38,116 nt of DNA from Rhizobium leguminosarum (GTDB lineage: Bacteria > Pseudomonadota > Alphaproteobacteria > Rhizobiales > Rhizobiaceae): the NCBI RefSeq assembly GCF_001652265.1, contig NZ_LWBS01000432.1:1-38116 (forward strand), given 5' to 3'. Shown piece after piece: positions 8,907 through 18,074 of this stretch. The notes below the pieces were generated by a model. It did not search any database. It was not told the origin of the DNA and saw only the letters and a program-made list of their open reading frames with translations. Position numbers and translations under genes: made by a program. The first letter of the stretch is position 1. Each line of letters opens with the position of its first letter.

Positions 8907-8935
8907 TATCTAGCGATTAAAGCCCGGCAATGCAA
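8907..8935 (-). promoter_or_regulatory. Candidate prfC promoter
   Basis: Read on the minus strand, TTGCAT (8935-8930) and TAGATA (8912-8907) are separated by exactly 17 bases, close to a sigma-70 pair, and end 28 bases before the prfC start. On the plus strand TTGACC (8936-8941) could be a -35 for dut, but only a poor -10 (AGTAAT) follows, right at the dut start. Confidence 0.45.
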
Positions 8936-8970
8936 TTGACCTCGGGCCTTCGGGCGCAAAGTAATGGGCC

Positions 8971-9441
8971 ATGACCATTCATCACGATACGCGCCCGACG
9001 CTGAACCTCATCCGCTTAGCCAATGGCGAAGGCCTCGACCTGCCAGCCTATGAAAGCAAGGGAGCGGCCGGCATGGACCTGCGCGCTGCCGTCGACGAGG
9101 CAGCACCACTGACACTTCTGCCCGGCAAGCGGGCGCTGGTGCCGACCGGCTTCATCTTCGAGATCCCCGAAGGTTTCGAGGGACAGGTGCGGCCACGCTC
9201 CGGCCTGGCCTTCAAGAATGGCATCACCTGCCTGAATTCACCGGGCACCGTCGACAGCGACTATCGCGGCGAGGTGAAGGTGCTGCTGGTCAATCTCGGC
9301 GAGGAGCCCTTTATCATCTCGCGCGGCATGCGCATTGCCCAGATGGTGATCGCGCCAGTGACCCAGGCACGGGTGGCGGAGATCACCGCGGCCAGCGAAA
9401 CGGTGCGCGGCGCAGGCGGCTTCGGCTCCACCGGCGTGTGA
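8971..9441 (+). CDS. dut: Deoxyuridine 5'-triphosphate nucleotidohydrolase (dUTPase)
   Basis: A 156-residue trimeric dUTPase that splits dUTP to dUMP and pyrophosphate, keeping uracil out of DNA and feeding dTMP synthesis. All five family motifs are present in order: AGMDLRA (33-39), RPRSGLA (74-80), [11 protein letters not shown] (92-102, with the catalytic Asp and Tyr), RGMRIAQMV (118-126) and the C-terminal glycine-rich [10 protein letters not shown] (146-155). No good Shine-Dalgarno precedes the ATG, so initiation may be weak or leaderless. The stop codon overlaps the next start (TGATG at 9439-9443), indicating translational coupling with the acetyltransferase gene. Confidence 0.97.
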   Translation: MTIHHDTRPTLNLIRLANGEGLDLPAYESKGAAGMDLRAAVDEAAPLTLLPGKRALVPTGFIFEIPEGFEGQVRPRSGLAFKNGITCLNSPGTVDSDYRGEVKVLLVNLGEEPFIISRGMRIAQMVIAPVTQARVAEITAASETVRGAGGFGSTGV

Positions 9442-10802
9442 TGGCCAAGCGCCTCGACAGCGCTGGCCTGACCTTCCGGCAGGACTATTTCGGCGACCCT
9501 GCCGGCTGGGCGGCACTGGTCTGCCTGCTTAGGGATATTTTCGGCATCGATATCGGGCCGCTGCAGCAGCTTGGCGGGCCCGATCCGACGAGCATGCCCT
9601 TCGGCTGGTTTGATGCCGAAGGCGAACTTGCGGCCAATATTTCAGCCTTTGCGCTGCCCTTCGTCCTCAACGGCAGGATCGTCCATGCCGCCGGGCTGCA
9701 ATCCGGTGCCGTGCGGCCACCGTGGCTCGGCCGCGGCCTCTATCGCGACGTCACGGTAAAAGCGCTCGACTGGTGCGAGCGGCAGGGCTTTGAAGCCGTC
9801 ATCCTCTATACCGACAAGCCGTCGCTCTACGAGCCCTATGGTTTCCGCGCGATACCGCTGCACCGATACGAGGGAGCCGCACCCGCACCTTCGACACCAG
9901 CCGCACCGGCCCGGCCGCTGTTACCGACGAATGCGGATGATCTCGCGCTGCTGCAATCGCTGTTGAAAGGACGAAGCCCGGTTTCGACGTCGCTGGCGGT
10001 CACGATCAATGCAGCGATGTTTCTGATCAACACCCAGCTCGATCCCGATATCCGCATCAGCTTCCTCGAAGACCGGCAGGCGGTCATTGCCTGGAAGGTC
10101 GATGAGGCGGGCCGCTTCAGCCTCCTCGACGTCGTGGCGGCGGAGATGCCGTCGCTTGCAGCTATCCTTGGCGGACTGGAGATCGCGCCCGCCTCCGTCG
10201 AGGTGCTGTTCCGTCCCGACAAGCTCGGCTGGGAGGGTGTTCCACAATCGTTGGAAAGCGGCACGCGGCTGATGCTGCGCGGGCTCGGCGATGCCACCCC
10301 GGATTTTCCGGCGATGCTTTCGCCGATGGCGGAATTTCTAGAGCAGTTCCAGCAAAACTGCGCAGCGGTTTTGCAGCCGGAATGCGCAAAAACAAAAGCC
10401 GTTTCGCCGCCCCTATTTCCGGCGGGAAAGCGGTGGCAGGCGGCGTTTGACGGGCGAGGCTTTGATCATCGCGGTGTTGGTCTCCGCCCTTTCGGCAACC
10501 CGGTCCAAAATGCCGTCGAGGTCGGCCATCGAGCGGATCACCAGGCGGGCGATAAAACAGTCATCACCCGTCACCTTGTCGCATTCGATGATTTCGGGAA
10601 TTTCCTGGATGATCCGCTCGACGATGTGCAACTGTCCCGGCAGCGGACGCACGCGCACGATCGCCTGCAGGGGATAGCCGACCGCGGCGGGATCGAGATC
10701 GATGGTGAAGGCCTTGATGACGCCGCGTTCCTCCAGTCGGCGCAGGCGCTCGGCGGCACTCGGCGAAGACAGGCCGACCTGCTGCGCCAGCTCTTTCAGT
10801 GA
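9441..10802 (+). CDS. GNAT-family N-acetyltransferase with an abnormal C-terminal extension
   Basis: The first roughly 300 of 453 residues look like a normal cytoplasmic GNAT protein: an acetyl-CoA-binding region with QSGAVRPPWLGRGLYRDV (about residues 88-105, the R/Q-x-x-G-x-G/A loop) and a YTDKPSLYEPYGFRAI strand typical of this subgroup, then a variable C-terminal half. Substrate unknown. The ATG at 9441 overlaps the dut stop; a GTG at 9438 is the alternative. From about 10337 the frame enters a palindromic repeat and then runs 390 bases antisense to the Lrp/AsnC gene. That tail (about 154 residues, basic and Asp/Gln/His-rich) looks like read-through of non-coding sequence rather than a domain. 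The original stop was probably lost where the repeat lies. Confidence 0.75.
   Translation: MAKRLDSAGLTFRQDYFGDPAGWAALVCLLRDIFGIDIGPLQQLGGPDPTSMPFGWFDAEGELAANISAFALPFVLNGRIVHAAGLQSGAVRPPWLGRGLYRDVTVKALDWCERQGFEAVILYTDKPSLYEPYGFRAIPLHRYEGAAPAPSTPAAPARPLLPTNADDLALLQSLLKGRSPVSTSLAVTINAAMFLINTQLDPDIRISFLEDRQAVIAWKVDEAGRFSLLDVVAAEMPSLAAILGGLEIAPASVEVLFRPDKLGWEGVPQSLESGTRLMLRGLGDATPDFPAMLSPMAEFLEQFQQNCAAVLQPECAKTKAVSPPLFPAGKRWQAAFDGRGFDHRGVGLRPFGNPVQNAVEVGHRADHQAGDKTVITRHLVAFDDFGNFLDDPLDDVQLSRQRTHAHDRLQGIADRGGIEIDGEGLDDAAFLQSAQALGGTRRRQADLLRQLFQ
10337..10396. repeat. Rhizobium-type intergenic palindromic repeat within the GNAT frame
   Basis: The segment contains GAGCAGTTCCAGCAAAACTG and, in inverted orientation, GCGGTTTTGCAGCCGGAA, which form an imperfect stem of about 14 base pairs. 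This TTCC..GCAAAAC..GTTTTGC..GGAA pattern is one I recognise as common between genes in Rhizobium and relatives. A related half-copy, GCGCAATTCCGGACGCAAAA, occurs at 37978-37997. Here it supplies codons to the GNAT frame. Confidence 0.65.
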
Positions 10803-10877
10803 GATCCGCGCATTGCCGGCCAGCGCCTCCAGAATGGCCTGATCGATTTCGTCGAGCGATTGCACATCATTAGCCAC
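10413..10877 (-). CDS. Lrp/AsnC-family transcriptional regulator
   Basis: A 154-residue feast/famine regulator of normal length. The N-terminal helix-turn-helix (about residues 9-60) includes LDEIDQAILEALAGNARIS and LAQQVGLSSPSAAERLRRLE. The C-terminal RAM/AsnC ligand-binding domain (about 66-140) includes CDKVTGDDCFIARLVIRSM. The start is GTG (10877-10875), preceded by GAGGGGAA, giving the usual M-A-N-D start; no in-frame ATG fits. It is divergent from an EamA exporter 111 bases away, an arrangement that suggests it controls that exporter in response to an amino acid. Its 3' half is overlapped antisense by the extended GNAT frame. Confidence 0.93.
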   Translation of the reverse strand: MANDVQSLDEIDQAILEALAGNARISLKELAQQVGLSSPSAAERLRRLEERGVIKAFTIDLDPAAVGYPLQAIVRVRPLPGQLHIVERIIQEIPEIIECDKVTGDDCFIARLVIRSMADLDGILDRVAERAETNTAMIKASPVKRRLPPLSRRK

Positions 10878-10892
10878 GGCGAGATATTCCCC

Positions 10893-10908
10893 TCACATGA
10901 TTAGGTGA
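10893..10908. promoter_or_regulatory. Candidate operator between the Lrp-type regulator and EamA gene
   Basis: TCACATGATTAGGTGA is a 16-base imperfect palindrome (12 of 16 positions symmetric) located 15 bases upstream of the regulator start. The flanking stretch to 10950 is AT-rich (TTATATAA at 10933-10940). The position suits auto-regulation or shared control of the divergent pair. This is inference from symmetry and position only. Confidence 0.3.
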
Positions 10909-10988
10909 AACCGGTAAACTTCCTTCTTATCCTTATATAAAATCGCCTCTCGTCGCAATATTCTTATGCCATCGAAATGGAGGCAATC

Positions 10989-11891
10989 ATGGGCAGCGAC
11001 ATTAAAAGAGGCACGGTGGAAATGACCGCAGCGATGCTGATCTCGGGAACGATCGGCTGGTTCGTCGTTATGTCGGGACAACCCGTCAGCGGCGTGGTCT
11101 TCTGGCGCTGCCTGTTCGGCGCGCTCACTTTGCTGGTCATCTGCGGCGCTCTCGGGCTGCTGCGGCCCGGCATCATCACGCTGCGCGCCTTCGGCATCGC
11201 CATATCAGGCGGCGTCGCCATCGTCTTGAACTGGCTGCTGCTGTTTGCCTCCTATTCACATGCGACGATCTCGATCGCGACGACTGTCTATAACACCCAG
11301 CCTTTCATGCTGCTCGTGCTCGGCGCGCTCTTTCTCGGCGAGAAGATCACCGCCGCCAAGCTGTTCTGGCTGGCGCTCGCCTTCGCCGGGATGACGGCGA
11401 TCGTCCAAGGAAAACCCGGTGCGGGCGGCGATGCGTTGGACGGTTACGGCCTCGGCATCCTGATGGCGCTGGGGGCGGCCTTCTTCTACGCGCTCGCTGC
11501 CCTTGCCGCGAAATGGCTGAAGGGCACGCCGCCGCATCTGATCGCGCTCATCCAGGTCGCAACCGGCATGCTGATGCTGGCGCCGATGACCGATTTTTCT
11601 CATCCGCCCGCCGATGTTGGATCCTGGGCGATCCTGGTGACCGTCGGCGTTGTCCATACCGGGTTGATGTATGTGCTGCTCTACGGCGCAATCCAGAGGC
11701 TGCCGACGCATCTCACAGGCGCTCTGTCCTTCATCTATCCGATCGCAGCGATCCTCGTCGACCGGCTGGCCTTCGGCCACGCGCTGCAGCCGATGCAGAT
11801 CGCAGGCGCCGCGATCATTCTACTTGCCGCCGCCGGCATGAATCTCGGCTGGACGCCGCGTTGGCTGCGGCCGCGGGCGCTGGAGAGCTGA
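10989..11891 (+). CDS. EamA/DMT-family inner-membrane transporter
   Basis: A 300-residue protein with about ten hydrophobic helices in two homologous halves, the drug/metabolite transporter layout. The second half carries the conserved SFIYPIAAILVDRLAFGH segment, and the first half has NTQPFMLLVLGALFLGEKIT, the typical EamA helix-end motif. Such proteins export amino acids or other small metabolites; the substrate cannot be read here. The ATG at 10989 is preferred to the one at 10977 because GGAGG (10979-10983) lies 5 bases before it and overlaps the earlier ATG. Divergent from the Lrp/AsnC regulator. Confidence 0.9.
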   Translation: MGSDIKRGTVEMTAAMLISGTIGWFVVMSGQPVSGVVFWRCLFGALTLLVICGALGLLRPGIITLRAFGIAISGGVAIVLNWLLLFASYSHATISIATTVYNTQPFMLLVLGALFLGEKITAAKLFWLALAFAGMTAIVQGKPGAGGDALDGYGLGILMALGAAFFYALAALAAKWLKGTPPHLIALIQVATGMLMLAPMTDFSHPPADVGSWAILVTVGVVHTGLMYVLLYGAIQRLPTHLTGALSFIYPIAAILVDRLAFGHALQPMQIAGAAIILLAAAGMNLGWTPRWLRPRALES

Positions 11892-11935
11892 ACCGGGCGT
11901 TGCGATAGGGATGGCTGAGACGCCCGGTGCCGACA

Positions 11936-12454
11936 TTACCTCTGCGGACGCGTCGTTTCGAACAGGAACCAGGTGCGGCGCTCGCCCTCGTCGATCCAGT
12001 TCTCGATCAGGCTGGCGGTCGCGACATCATTATGCTCGTCGCAGAGGCCATGCACCTCGCGCAGCAGCGAAACCAGCTGAGCGTTGTCCTCGCGCAGTTC
12101 CGACAACATGTCTTCGGGCGTGACGAAATCCGCGTCATTGTCCGAAAGGCGCTGCTGACGAGCGATCTGGCCGATGGAGCGCAGCGTCGTGCCGCCGATC
12201 TTGCGTGCACGCTCGGCAATGTCGTCGGTCATCGCGAAAATCTGTTCCGCCTGTTCGTCGAGCAGCAGATGATAGTCGCGAAAATGCGGGCCGGACATGT
12301 GCCAGTGGAAATTCTTGGTCTTGAGATAGAGCGCGAAGACATCGGCGAGCAGCGCCGTCAGCGCCGCCGAAATATCGGTGATGGCATTGGTCGGCAGGCT
12401 GGACGGCGTCTTGAGTGGCGAAAGTCTGCGGGTTTCGGCCGGCGTATGGGACAT
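11936..12454 (-). CDS. dps: Dps-family ferritin-like DNA-protection protein
   Basis: A 172-residue Dps/ferritin-like four-helix protein. Dps dodecamers oxidise and store iron using peroxide and protect DNA in starved or stressed cells. The inter-subunit ferroxidase residues fit the E. coli spacing: His50 (in KTKNFHWHMSG), His62, Asp77 and Glu81. The C-terminus ends in TTRPQR without a long lysine tail, while the N-terminus is extended and has a few basic residues. It stands alone, convergent with the EamA gene. No clear OxyR, Fur or Irr site was recognised upstream. Confidence 0.92.
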   Translation of the reverse strand: MSHTPAETRRLSPLKTPSSLPTNAITDISAALTALLADVFALYLKTKNFHWHMSGPHFRDYHLLLDEQAEQIFAMTDDIAERARKIGGTTLRSIGQIARQQRLSDNDADFVTPEDMLSELREDNAQLVSLLREVHGLCDEHNDVATASLIENWIDEGERRTWFLFETTRPQR

Positions 12455-12626
12455 TTATCTCTCCTTGGTGATGAAAATCTCTAGCGCCACCGGCCGGGAA
12501 ACAGCGGCGGGCCGCGCTGATTGCGCATTTGCAGAGAGAGAAATAGCAAGGCCGGGTCGCTTTCCAAGTAGATCATGGTCTAGCAGACCTATTCCTTATG
12601 GTTATGGACCGATCAGCGCCAGAGCA

Positions 12627-12655
12627 TTGATGAGGAAGCGGCGCTTGCCTATAGA
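12627..12655 (+). promoter_or_regulatory. Candidate promoter of the LysE-type gene
   Basis: TTGATG (12627-12632) and TATAGA (12650-12655) are separated by 17 bases, and the start codon at 12686 follows 30 bases later. This is a good sigma-70-like match by spacing and sequence, in the gap between the divergent dps and LysE-type genes. Confidence 0.45.
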
Positions 12656-12685
12656 TGGGCGGTGGAACCCCTGAGGGTTAAGAAG

Positions 12686-13303
12686 ATGAGCCTCACCGTC
12701 CTGATCACCTATGCCGGAGCGCTGTTCATCGCCGCGGCCATTCCGGGACCCGGGATCACCGCGATCGTCGCACGCGCGCTCGGCTCGAATTTCCGCGAGA
12801 CCTTCTTCACGGGTCTCGGCCTGGTGCTCGGCGACATGACCTATCTCACGGCGGTCATTCTCGGCCTCACCTTCGTGGCGCAGACCTTCACCGAGGTTTT
12901 CATCGTCATCAAGATCGCCGGCGCCCTCTATCTCGGCTACATCGCCTGGAAACTCTGGACAGCGGGATTGCTGCCGCAGGATATCGCGGCGCGGAAATCC
13001 ACCAATATCGGCCTATCCTTCCTGTCCGGCCTGCTGGTGACGCTCGGCAATCCGAAGACGATGCTCTTCTATGTCGCCCTGGTGCCGACGCTGATCGATA
13101 TCGGCAATATCGGCCTGCGAGACTATGCGCTCCTGCTCGCCGTCACATTCGTCGTGCTGATCGTCGTGCTCGTGCCCTATATGCTGCTTGCCTCGCGGGC
13201 CCGCACGATGCTGAAGCAGCCTCGGGCCTTGCAGGCGCTGAACCGGGTTGCCGCCGGCATCCTCGCCGGCACGGCCGCCTTCATCGCCACGCGGGCCGCC
13301 TGA
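12686..13303 (+). CDS. LysE/RhtB-family amino-acid exporter
   Basis: A 205-residue inner-membrane protein with about six hydrophobic helices. The N-terminal [17 protein letters not shown] is the family's conserved PGP segment at the first helix end, and GYIAWKLW and [17 protein letters not shown] are the other usual conserved stretches. Members export lysine, threonine, homoserine lactone or similar solutes; specificity is not visible. The ATG at 12686 (GAGGG about 10 bases upstream) is preferred to an in-frame GTG at 12662, which lacks a ribosome site. It appears to be a single-gene unit. Confidence 0.9.
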   Translation: MSLTVLITYAGALFIAAAIPGPGITAIVARALGSNFRETFFTGLGLVLGDMTYLTAVILGLTFVAQTFTEVFIVIKIAGALYLGYIAWKLWTAGLLPQDIAARKSTNIGLSFLSGLLVTLGNPKTMLFYVALVPTLIDIGNIGLRDYALLLAVTFVVLIVVLVPYMLLASRARTMLKQPRALQALNRVAAGILAGTAAFIATRAA

Positions 13304-13345
13304 AAAAAACATTCGGCAAGAAACGGTTTTCAAAGGTTTTTTTCT
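13303..13345 (+). terminator. Possible weak terminator after the LysE-type gene
   Basis: GAAAAAAAC (13303-13311) and GTTTTTTTC (13337-13345) are perfect complements with a 25-base spacer and end in a seven-T run. The stem is nearly all A-T, so as a hairpin it is weak, but the T-run lies directly after the gene. Confidence 0.35.
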
Positions 13346-13446
13346 CTCCTGATCGCCTCTCCAGGTCGAACGCGGTCTGGCCTAGATGGGCCTTTGACCC
13401 TATTCTCCCCTCGATTTCAGGAGCAGGATTTCAAAGGGAGGCACCC

Positions 13447-14409
<963 letters not shown>

Positions 14410-14444
14410 GCGGGGTTTCCAGGTTATCATCTTCGCAGAATATC

Positions 14445-14470
14445 GGGGCGCTTCGGCGCCCCTTCTTGTT
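14445..14470 (+). terminator. Rho-independent terminator of cysK
   Basis: GGGGCGC (14445-14451), TTCG tetraloop and GCGCCCC (14456-14462) are followed by TTCTTGTT. A perfect 7-bp GC stem with a stable UUCG loop and a T-rich tail is a classical terminator. Confidence 0.85.
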
Positions 14471-14631
14471 ACGCCGCAGCCGTCAGCGGCGGTAGGATCT
14501 ACGGCAGCCTTGCTGCCAATATCGACTTTCGTGCCAAATTACGCGCCAGCTAAGGGCATTGGTATTGCCGGACCAAAAGCAAGATGCATAAGTTTCGAAA
14601 TATGAATTCCCCCGGCGCGGAGGTCACCGTT

Positions 14632-15222
14632 ATGGCTTTAGAAGCGATCAAATTATCGGGCCGGCACGTTGAGCTTGTTCCATTGGCGCACGAGCATCAC
14701 GACGGACTCGCTAAAGCCGTGCAAGACGGGAACCTCTGGCAGCTATGGTACACGGGCGTTCCTGCACCTGAAGCTATGTCAGCCCATATTGATCGGTGTC
14801 TAGGCCTTCAGGCCACAGGTGTGATGCTGCCCTTTGCGGTATTTGATAGAGCCTGCGAGAGCGTGGTGGGAATGACCACCTACATGAATATCGACCCTGC
14901 AGGCCCGCGTGTCGAAATAGGAAGCACCTGGTATGCCAAACGCGCTCAGCAGACTCCGCTGAACACCGAAGCCAAGCTGCTGCTGCTATCGCACGCATTT
15001 AACAGCCTCGGCTGCCTGGCTGTCGAATTTCGTACGCACTTCCTCAACCATCAGAGCCGCCGCGCAATTGAGCGCCTTGGGGCGAAACTAGACGGAATTT
15101 TGCGCCAGCATATGCGCATGCGCGACGGTACCCTTCGGGATACGTGTGTCTACAGCATCATTCCATCTGAATGGCCTGCAGTGCGCTCCAATCTCGAGTG
15201 GCAACTTGAAAAGCCTCGCTGA
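14632..15222 (+). CDS. GNAT-family acetyltransferase, RimJ/RimL-like
   Basis: A 196-residue GNAT protein with the RimL-like layout: N-terminal LSGRHVELVPLAHEHHDGL, a central strand FAVFDRACESVVGMTTYMN, EIGSTWYAKRAQQTPLNTEAK in the acetyl-CoA loop region, and C-terminal FRTHFLNHQSRRAIERLGAK, where the Asn precedes the conserved helix. It probably acetylates an amino group of a protein or small molecule; the substrate is unknown. The ATG at 14632 is chosen because GGAGG (14619-14623) lies 8 bases before it; in-frame ATGs at 14584 and 14602 lack such a site. Its codon use (TTA, ATA, GGA) is less GC-biased than neighbouring genes, a mild hint of later acquisition. Flanked by the cysK terminator and the 3' end of comM. 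Confidence 0.85.
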   Translation: MALEAIKLSGRHVELVPLAHEHHDGLAKAVQDGNLWQLWYTGVPAPEAMSAHIDRCLGLQATGVMLPFAVFDRACESVVGMTTYMNIDPAGPRVEIGSTWYAKRAQQTPLNTEAKLLLLSHAFNSLGCLAVEFRTHFLNHQSRRAIERLGAKLDGILRQHMRMRDGTLRDTCVYSIIPSEWPAVRSNLEWQLEKPR

Positions 15223-15277
15223 CACATAGTCCTGATGATTAATCGTCTGGTCCATATGTGAGCTGCGCCACCTGTTC

Positions 15278-16808
15278 CTACGCGGCCGCCGTCAGCCTCT
15301 CGCCGGCGATGCGGTAGGAGATCGCTTCGGCGAGATGGATGCGGCCGACGGTCGGCTTGCCGTCGAGATCGGCCAGCGTGCGGGCGACCTTGAGGACGCG
15401 GTGGTAGCCGCGGGCGGAGAATTTCATCTTTTCGGCGGCATCGCGCAGCAGCTGCAGGCCGCTGGCATCGGGCTCGGCCAGTTTCTCGATCATTGCGGTG
15501 GAGCAGCGGGCATTGGTGCCGATGCCCTTTTCGCCTGAACTTTCGAAGCGCTCCTGCTGGATCTCGCGGGCGCGGGCGACGCGGCGGGCGACGTCGGCAC
15601 TGGCTTCAGCCGCCATCGGCCGGATGAGATCGGCGGCGGAGACGGCCGGCACGTCGATGCGGATATCGATGCGGTCCATCAGCGGGCCGGAGATGCGGGC
15701 CTGGTAATCGCTCATGCAACGCGGGCCGCGGGCGCAGGTATGGCCCGGCTCGCCGGCCATGCCGCAACGGCAGGGGTTCATCGCCGCGATCAGCTGGAAT
15801 TTCGCCGGATAGGAAACGCGGTGATTGGCGCGCGCGATCACGCATTCGCCGCCTTCGAGCGGCTGGCGCAGCGCATCGAGCGCCTGCGGCGTGAATTCGG
15901 GAAATTCGTCGAGAAAGAGCACGCCGTGATGGGCAAGCGAGGCTTCGCCCGGACGGGCGCGCAGGCCGCCGCCGACGAGGGCCGCCATGGTGGCGGAATG
16001 ATGCGGGGTGCGGAAGGGCCGGCGATCGGAAAGCTTGCCGCCGGAGAGTTGGCCGGCGATCGAATGGACCATCGACACCTCCAGCAGCTCGGCGGCCGAA
16101 AGTGGCGGCAGGATCGACGGCAGCCTGGCCGCCAGCATCGACTTGCCGGAGCCCGGAGGGCCGACCATCAAGAGGTTATGGCCGCCGGCGGCCGCCACTT
16201 CGAGCGCGCTTGGCGCTTTCCTGGCCCTTGATTTCGGCAAGGTCAGGCAGGTTTGCGGCATTGGCGCGGATCGACGCCTCCGGCCTGGATAGGACCTGGG
16301 TGCCGCGGAAATGATTGGCAAGGGCAATCAGGCTGCGGGGTGCGAGGATATCGACCTCGGCGCCCGCCCAGGCGGCTTCGGCACCGCTTTCGGCCGGACA
16401 GATCAGCCCCTTGCCGAGCGCATTGGCGCCGATCGCTGCCGGCAGCGCGCCCGATATGGCGGCGATCGTTCCATCGAGATTGAGCTCGCCGACGACGACA
16501 AAATCCGACAGGGCATCGGCGGGAATGGCGCCGAGGGCGGCCATCAGGGCAAGGGCGATCGGCAGATCGAAATGCGAGCCTTCTTTCGGCAGATCAGCCG
16601 GCGCCAGATTGACGGTCACCCGCTTTGCCGGCAGCGCCAGGCCGGAGGCGTGGAGGGCGGCCTGCACGCGCTCGCGGCTTTCGGCCACCGCCTTGTCGGG
16701 CAGGCCGACGATCTGCATTCCGACCTTACCGGGCGCGACCATGACCTGGACCTCGACCGGCACACCTTCGATGCCCTGAAATGCAACCGTACTGACACGC
16801 GCGACCAT
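15278..16808 (-). pseudogene. comM: YifB/ComM-family Mg-chelatase-like AAA+ ATPase, frameshifted
   Basis: The N-terminal part (16808 down to about 16205) reads MVARVSTVAFQGIEGVPVEV and onward through the Lon-protease-like fold domain to AEIKGQESAKRA. The rest continues in another frame from LEVAAAGGHNLLMVGPPGSG (Walker A) through VLFLDEFPEF (Walker B), the four-cysteine insert CRCGMAGEPGHTC, and the C-terminal Mg_chelatase domain to the stop at 15278. Adding two bases in the GCGCGC run at 16203-16210 would restore AKRALEVAAAGG and a 510-residue protein, the family norm. ComM-type helicases promote branch migration in natural transformation. A true 2-base deletion, slippage or a sequencing error would all fit. 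The neighbouring gene order is the conserved yifB-gshB region. Confidence 0.85.
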
Positions 16809-16861
16809 ATGCCCATCCCTTGTCCCGCAAACTCTACCATACCGCCCTGCGGCCTATACTC

Positions 16862-16907
16862 AATGCATGTCGTGGTCCCAAAACCGCTGTACAGTTTTGG
16901 GCGACAG
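16862..16907. repeat. Short palindromic repeat between comM and gshB
   Basis: TGTCG (16868-16872) and CCCAAAAC (16877-16884) face GTTTTGGG (16894-16901) and CGACA (16902-16906), giving a 13-bp stem with a 4-base bulge on one side. The segment begins AATGCATGTCG, a sequence I recognise as recurring between Rhizobium genes. It lies in the 223-bp gap between the two minus-strand genes. The remainder of that gap shows no gene. Confidence 0.55.
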
Positions 16908-17031
16908 GCCAGCGGTTGCAATCTGGCATGGACGCAGGAATAAAACAAGAACAATCAAAGAACGTAGTTGGACATCCGCTGTGACCCTGGTTGCACCCGG
17001 TCACAGGAATAAACGGGCATCGGCGGCAGGC

Positions 17032-17979
17032 TCAGCCGCGCTTGCGCTCGATCGCGTCCCAAAGCAGGCTCGCGATATCGGCACCGCCGAATTTCTTGAC
17101 CTCGCGGATGCCGGTCGGCGAAGTGACGTTGATCTCGGTCATATAATCACCGATCACGTCGATGCCGACAAGCAGGAAGCCGCGTTCCCTCAGCGCCGGA
17201 CCGATGCGGGTGCAGATTTCCTGTTCGCGCGGCGTCAGCTCGGTCGCCTCGGCGCGGCCGCCGACATGCATGTTGGAGCGGCTGTCGTGTTCGGCCGGAA
17301 CGCGGTTGATGGCGCCGGCAAATTCACCGTCGACCAGGATGATGCGTTTGTCGCCCTTGCGCACGTCAGGAAGATATTGCTGGGCGATGAAGGGCTCGCG
17401 GAAAAGCTGGCCGAACATTTCCAGCAGCGAGGAAAGGTTGCGGTCGTCGCGGGTCGAATGAAAGACGCCGGCGCCGCCATTGCCGTAAAGCGGCTTCAGG
17501 ATGATGTCGCCCATCTCATCGCGGAAGCGACGAATCTCGGCGGCATCCTTGGTGATCAGCGTCTTCGGCATCAGGTCGGAGAATTCGGTGACGAAGATCT
17601 TCTCCGGCGAATTGCGCACCCAAGCCGGATCGTTGACGACGAGCGTCTTCGGGTGGATGCGCTCGAGCAGATGCGTCGAGGTGATATAAGCCATGTCGAA
17701 GGGCGGGTCCTGGCGCAGCAGCACGACATCCATGGTGGAGAGATCAACGCGCTCGGGCGCGCCAAGCTCGTAGTGATCGCCCTTGACGTCGCGCAGCGCC
17801 ATCGGCTCGACGCTGGCATAGAGCTTGCCGTCGCGGAAGCTCAGGCGGTCGGGGGTGTAGTGGAAGAGCTTGTAGCCGCGCACTTGGGCTTCCAGGCTCA
17901 TGGCGAAGGTGGAATCGCCTGCGATATTGATGCCTTCGACATGGTCCATCTGGACCGCTACATTGGTGATCTTGGCCAT
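17032..17979 (-). CDS. gshB: Glutathione synthetase
   Basis: A 315-residue ATP-grasp enzyme that joins gamma-glutamylcysteine and glycine to make glutathione. The N-terminal domain has [20 protein letters not shown] and [14 protein letters not shown], both conserved in bacterial GshB. The ATP-grasp part has [12 protein letters not shown] (the flexible glycine-rich loop), [20 protein letters not shown] and the metal-binding [13 protein letters not shown]. The second ATG (17979) is preferred: GAGGG lies 6 bases before it but abuts the first ATG at 17985. The product then starts [12 protein letters not shown], as usual. It is next to comM, with a cupin gene upstream. Confidence 0.95.
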   Translation of the reverse strand: MAKITNVAVQMDHVEGINIAGDSTFAMSLEAQVRGYKLFHYTPDRLSFRDGKLYASVEPMALRDVKGDHYELGAPERVDLSTMDVVLLRQDPPFDMAYITSTHLLERIHPKTLVVNDPAWVRNSPEKIFVTEFSDLMPKTLITKDAAEIRRFRDEMGDIILKPLYGNGGAGVFHSTRDDRNLSSLLEMFGQLFREPFIAQQYLPDVRKGDKRIILVDGEFAGAINRVPAEHDSRSNMHVGGRAEATELTPREQEICTRIGPALRERGFLLVGIDVIGDYMTEINVTSPTGIREVKKFGGADIASLLWDAIERKRG

Positions 17980-18074
17980 TTCCATCCCTCGCTGAATGCC
18001 GGACAGATGTAGGTCGGCCAGATATCAAACGCAACGGGCAATCAAGGGCTTCCAGCGGGCGCCCGCGGCAAAAA

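Noticed and set aside
7314..8939. A 541-codon plus-strand open frame opposite prfC
   Set aside because: prfC has all RF3 motifs in the other frame; this frame is a shadow rich in Arg, Asp and Gly with no motif.
8936..8965. A TTGACC element as a dut promoter
   Set aside because: The only -10 at a fitting distance is poor and would place the transcription start at or inside the start codon; not supported enough to list.
12560..12600. A GGAAT-type extracytoplasmic sigma promoter for dps
   Set aside because: No matching CGTT-like second half at the right distance was found.
16867..18012. A 381-codon plus-strand frame across gshB
   Set aside because: Begins in a palindromic repeat and lies opposite gshB; no motif.
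18053..18066. GC-rich palindrome near the cupin 3' end as terminator
   Set aside because: The palindrome has no room for a loop and no T-run follows.
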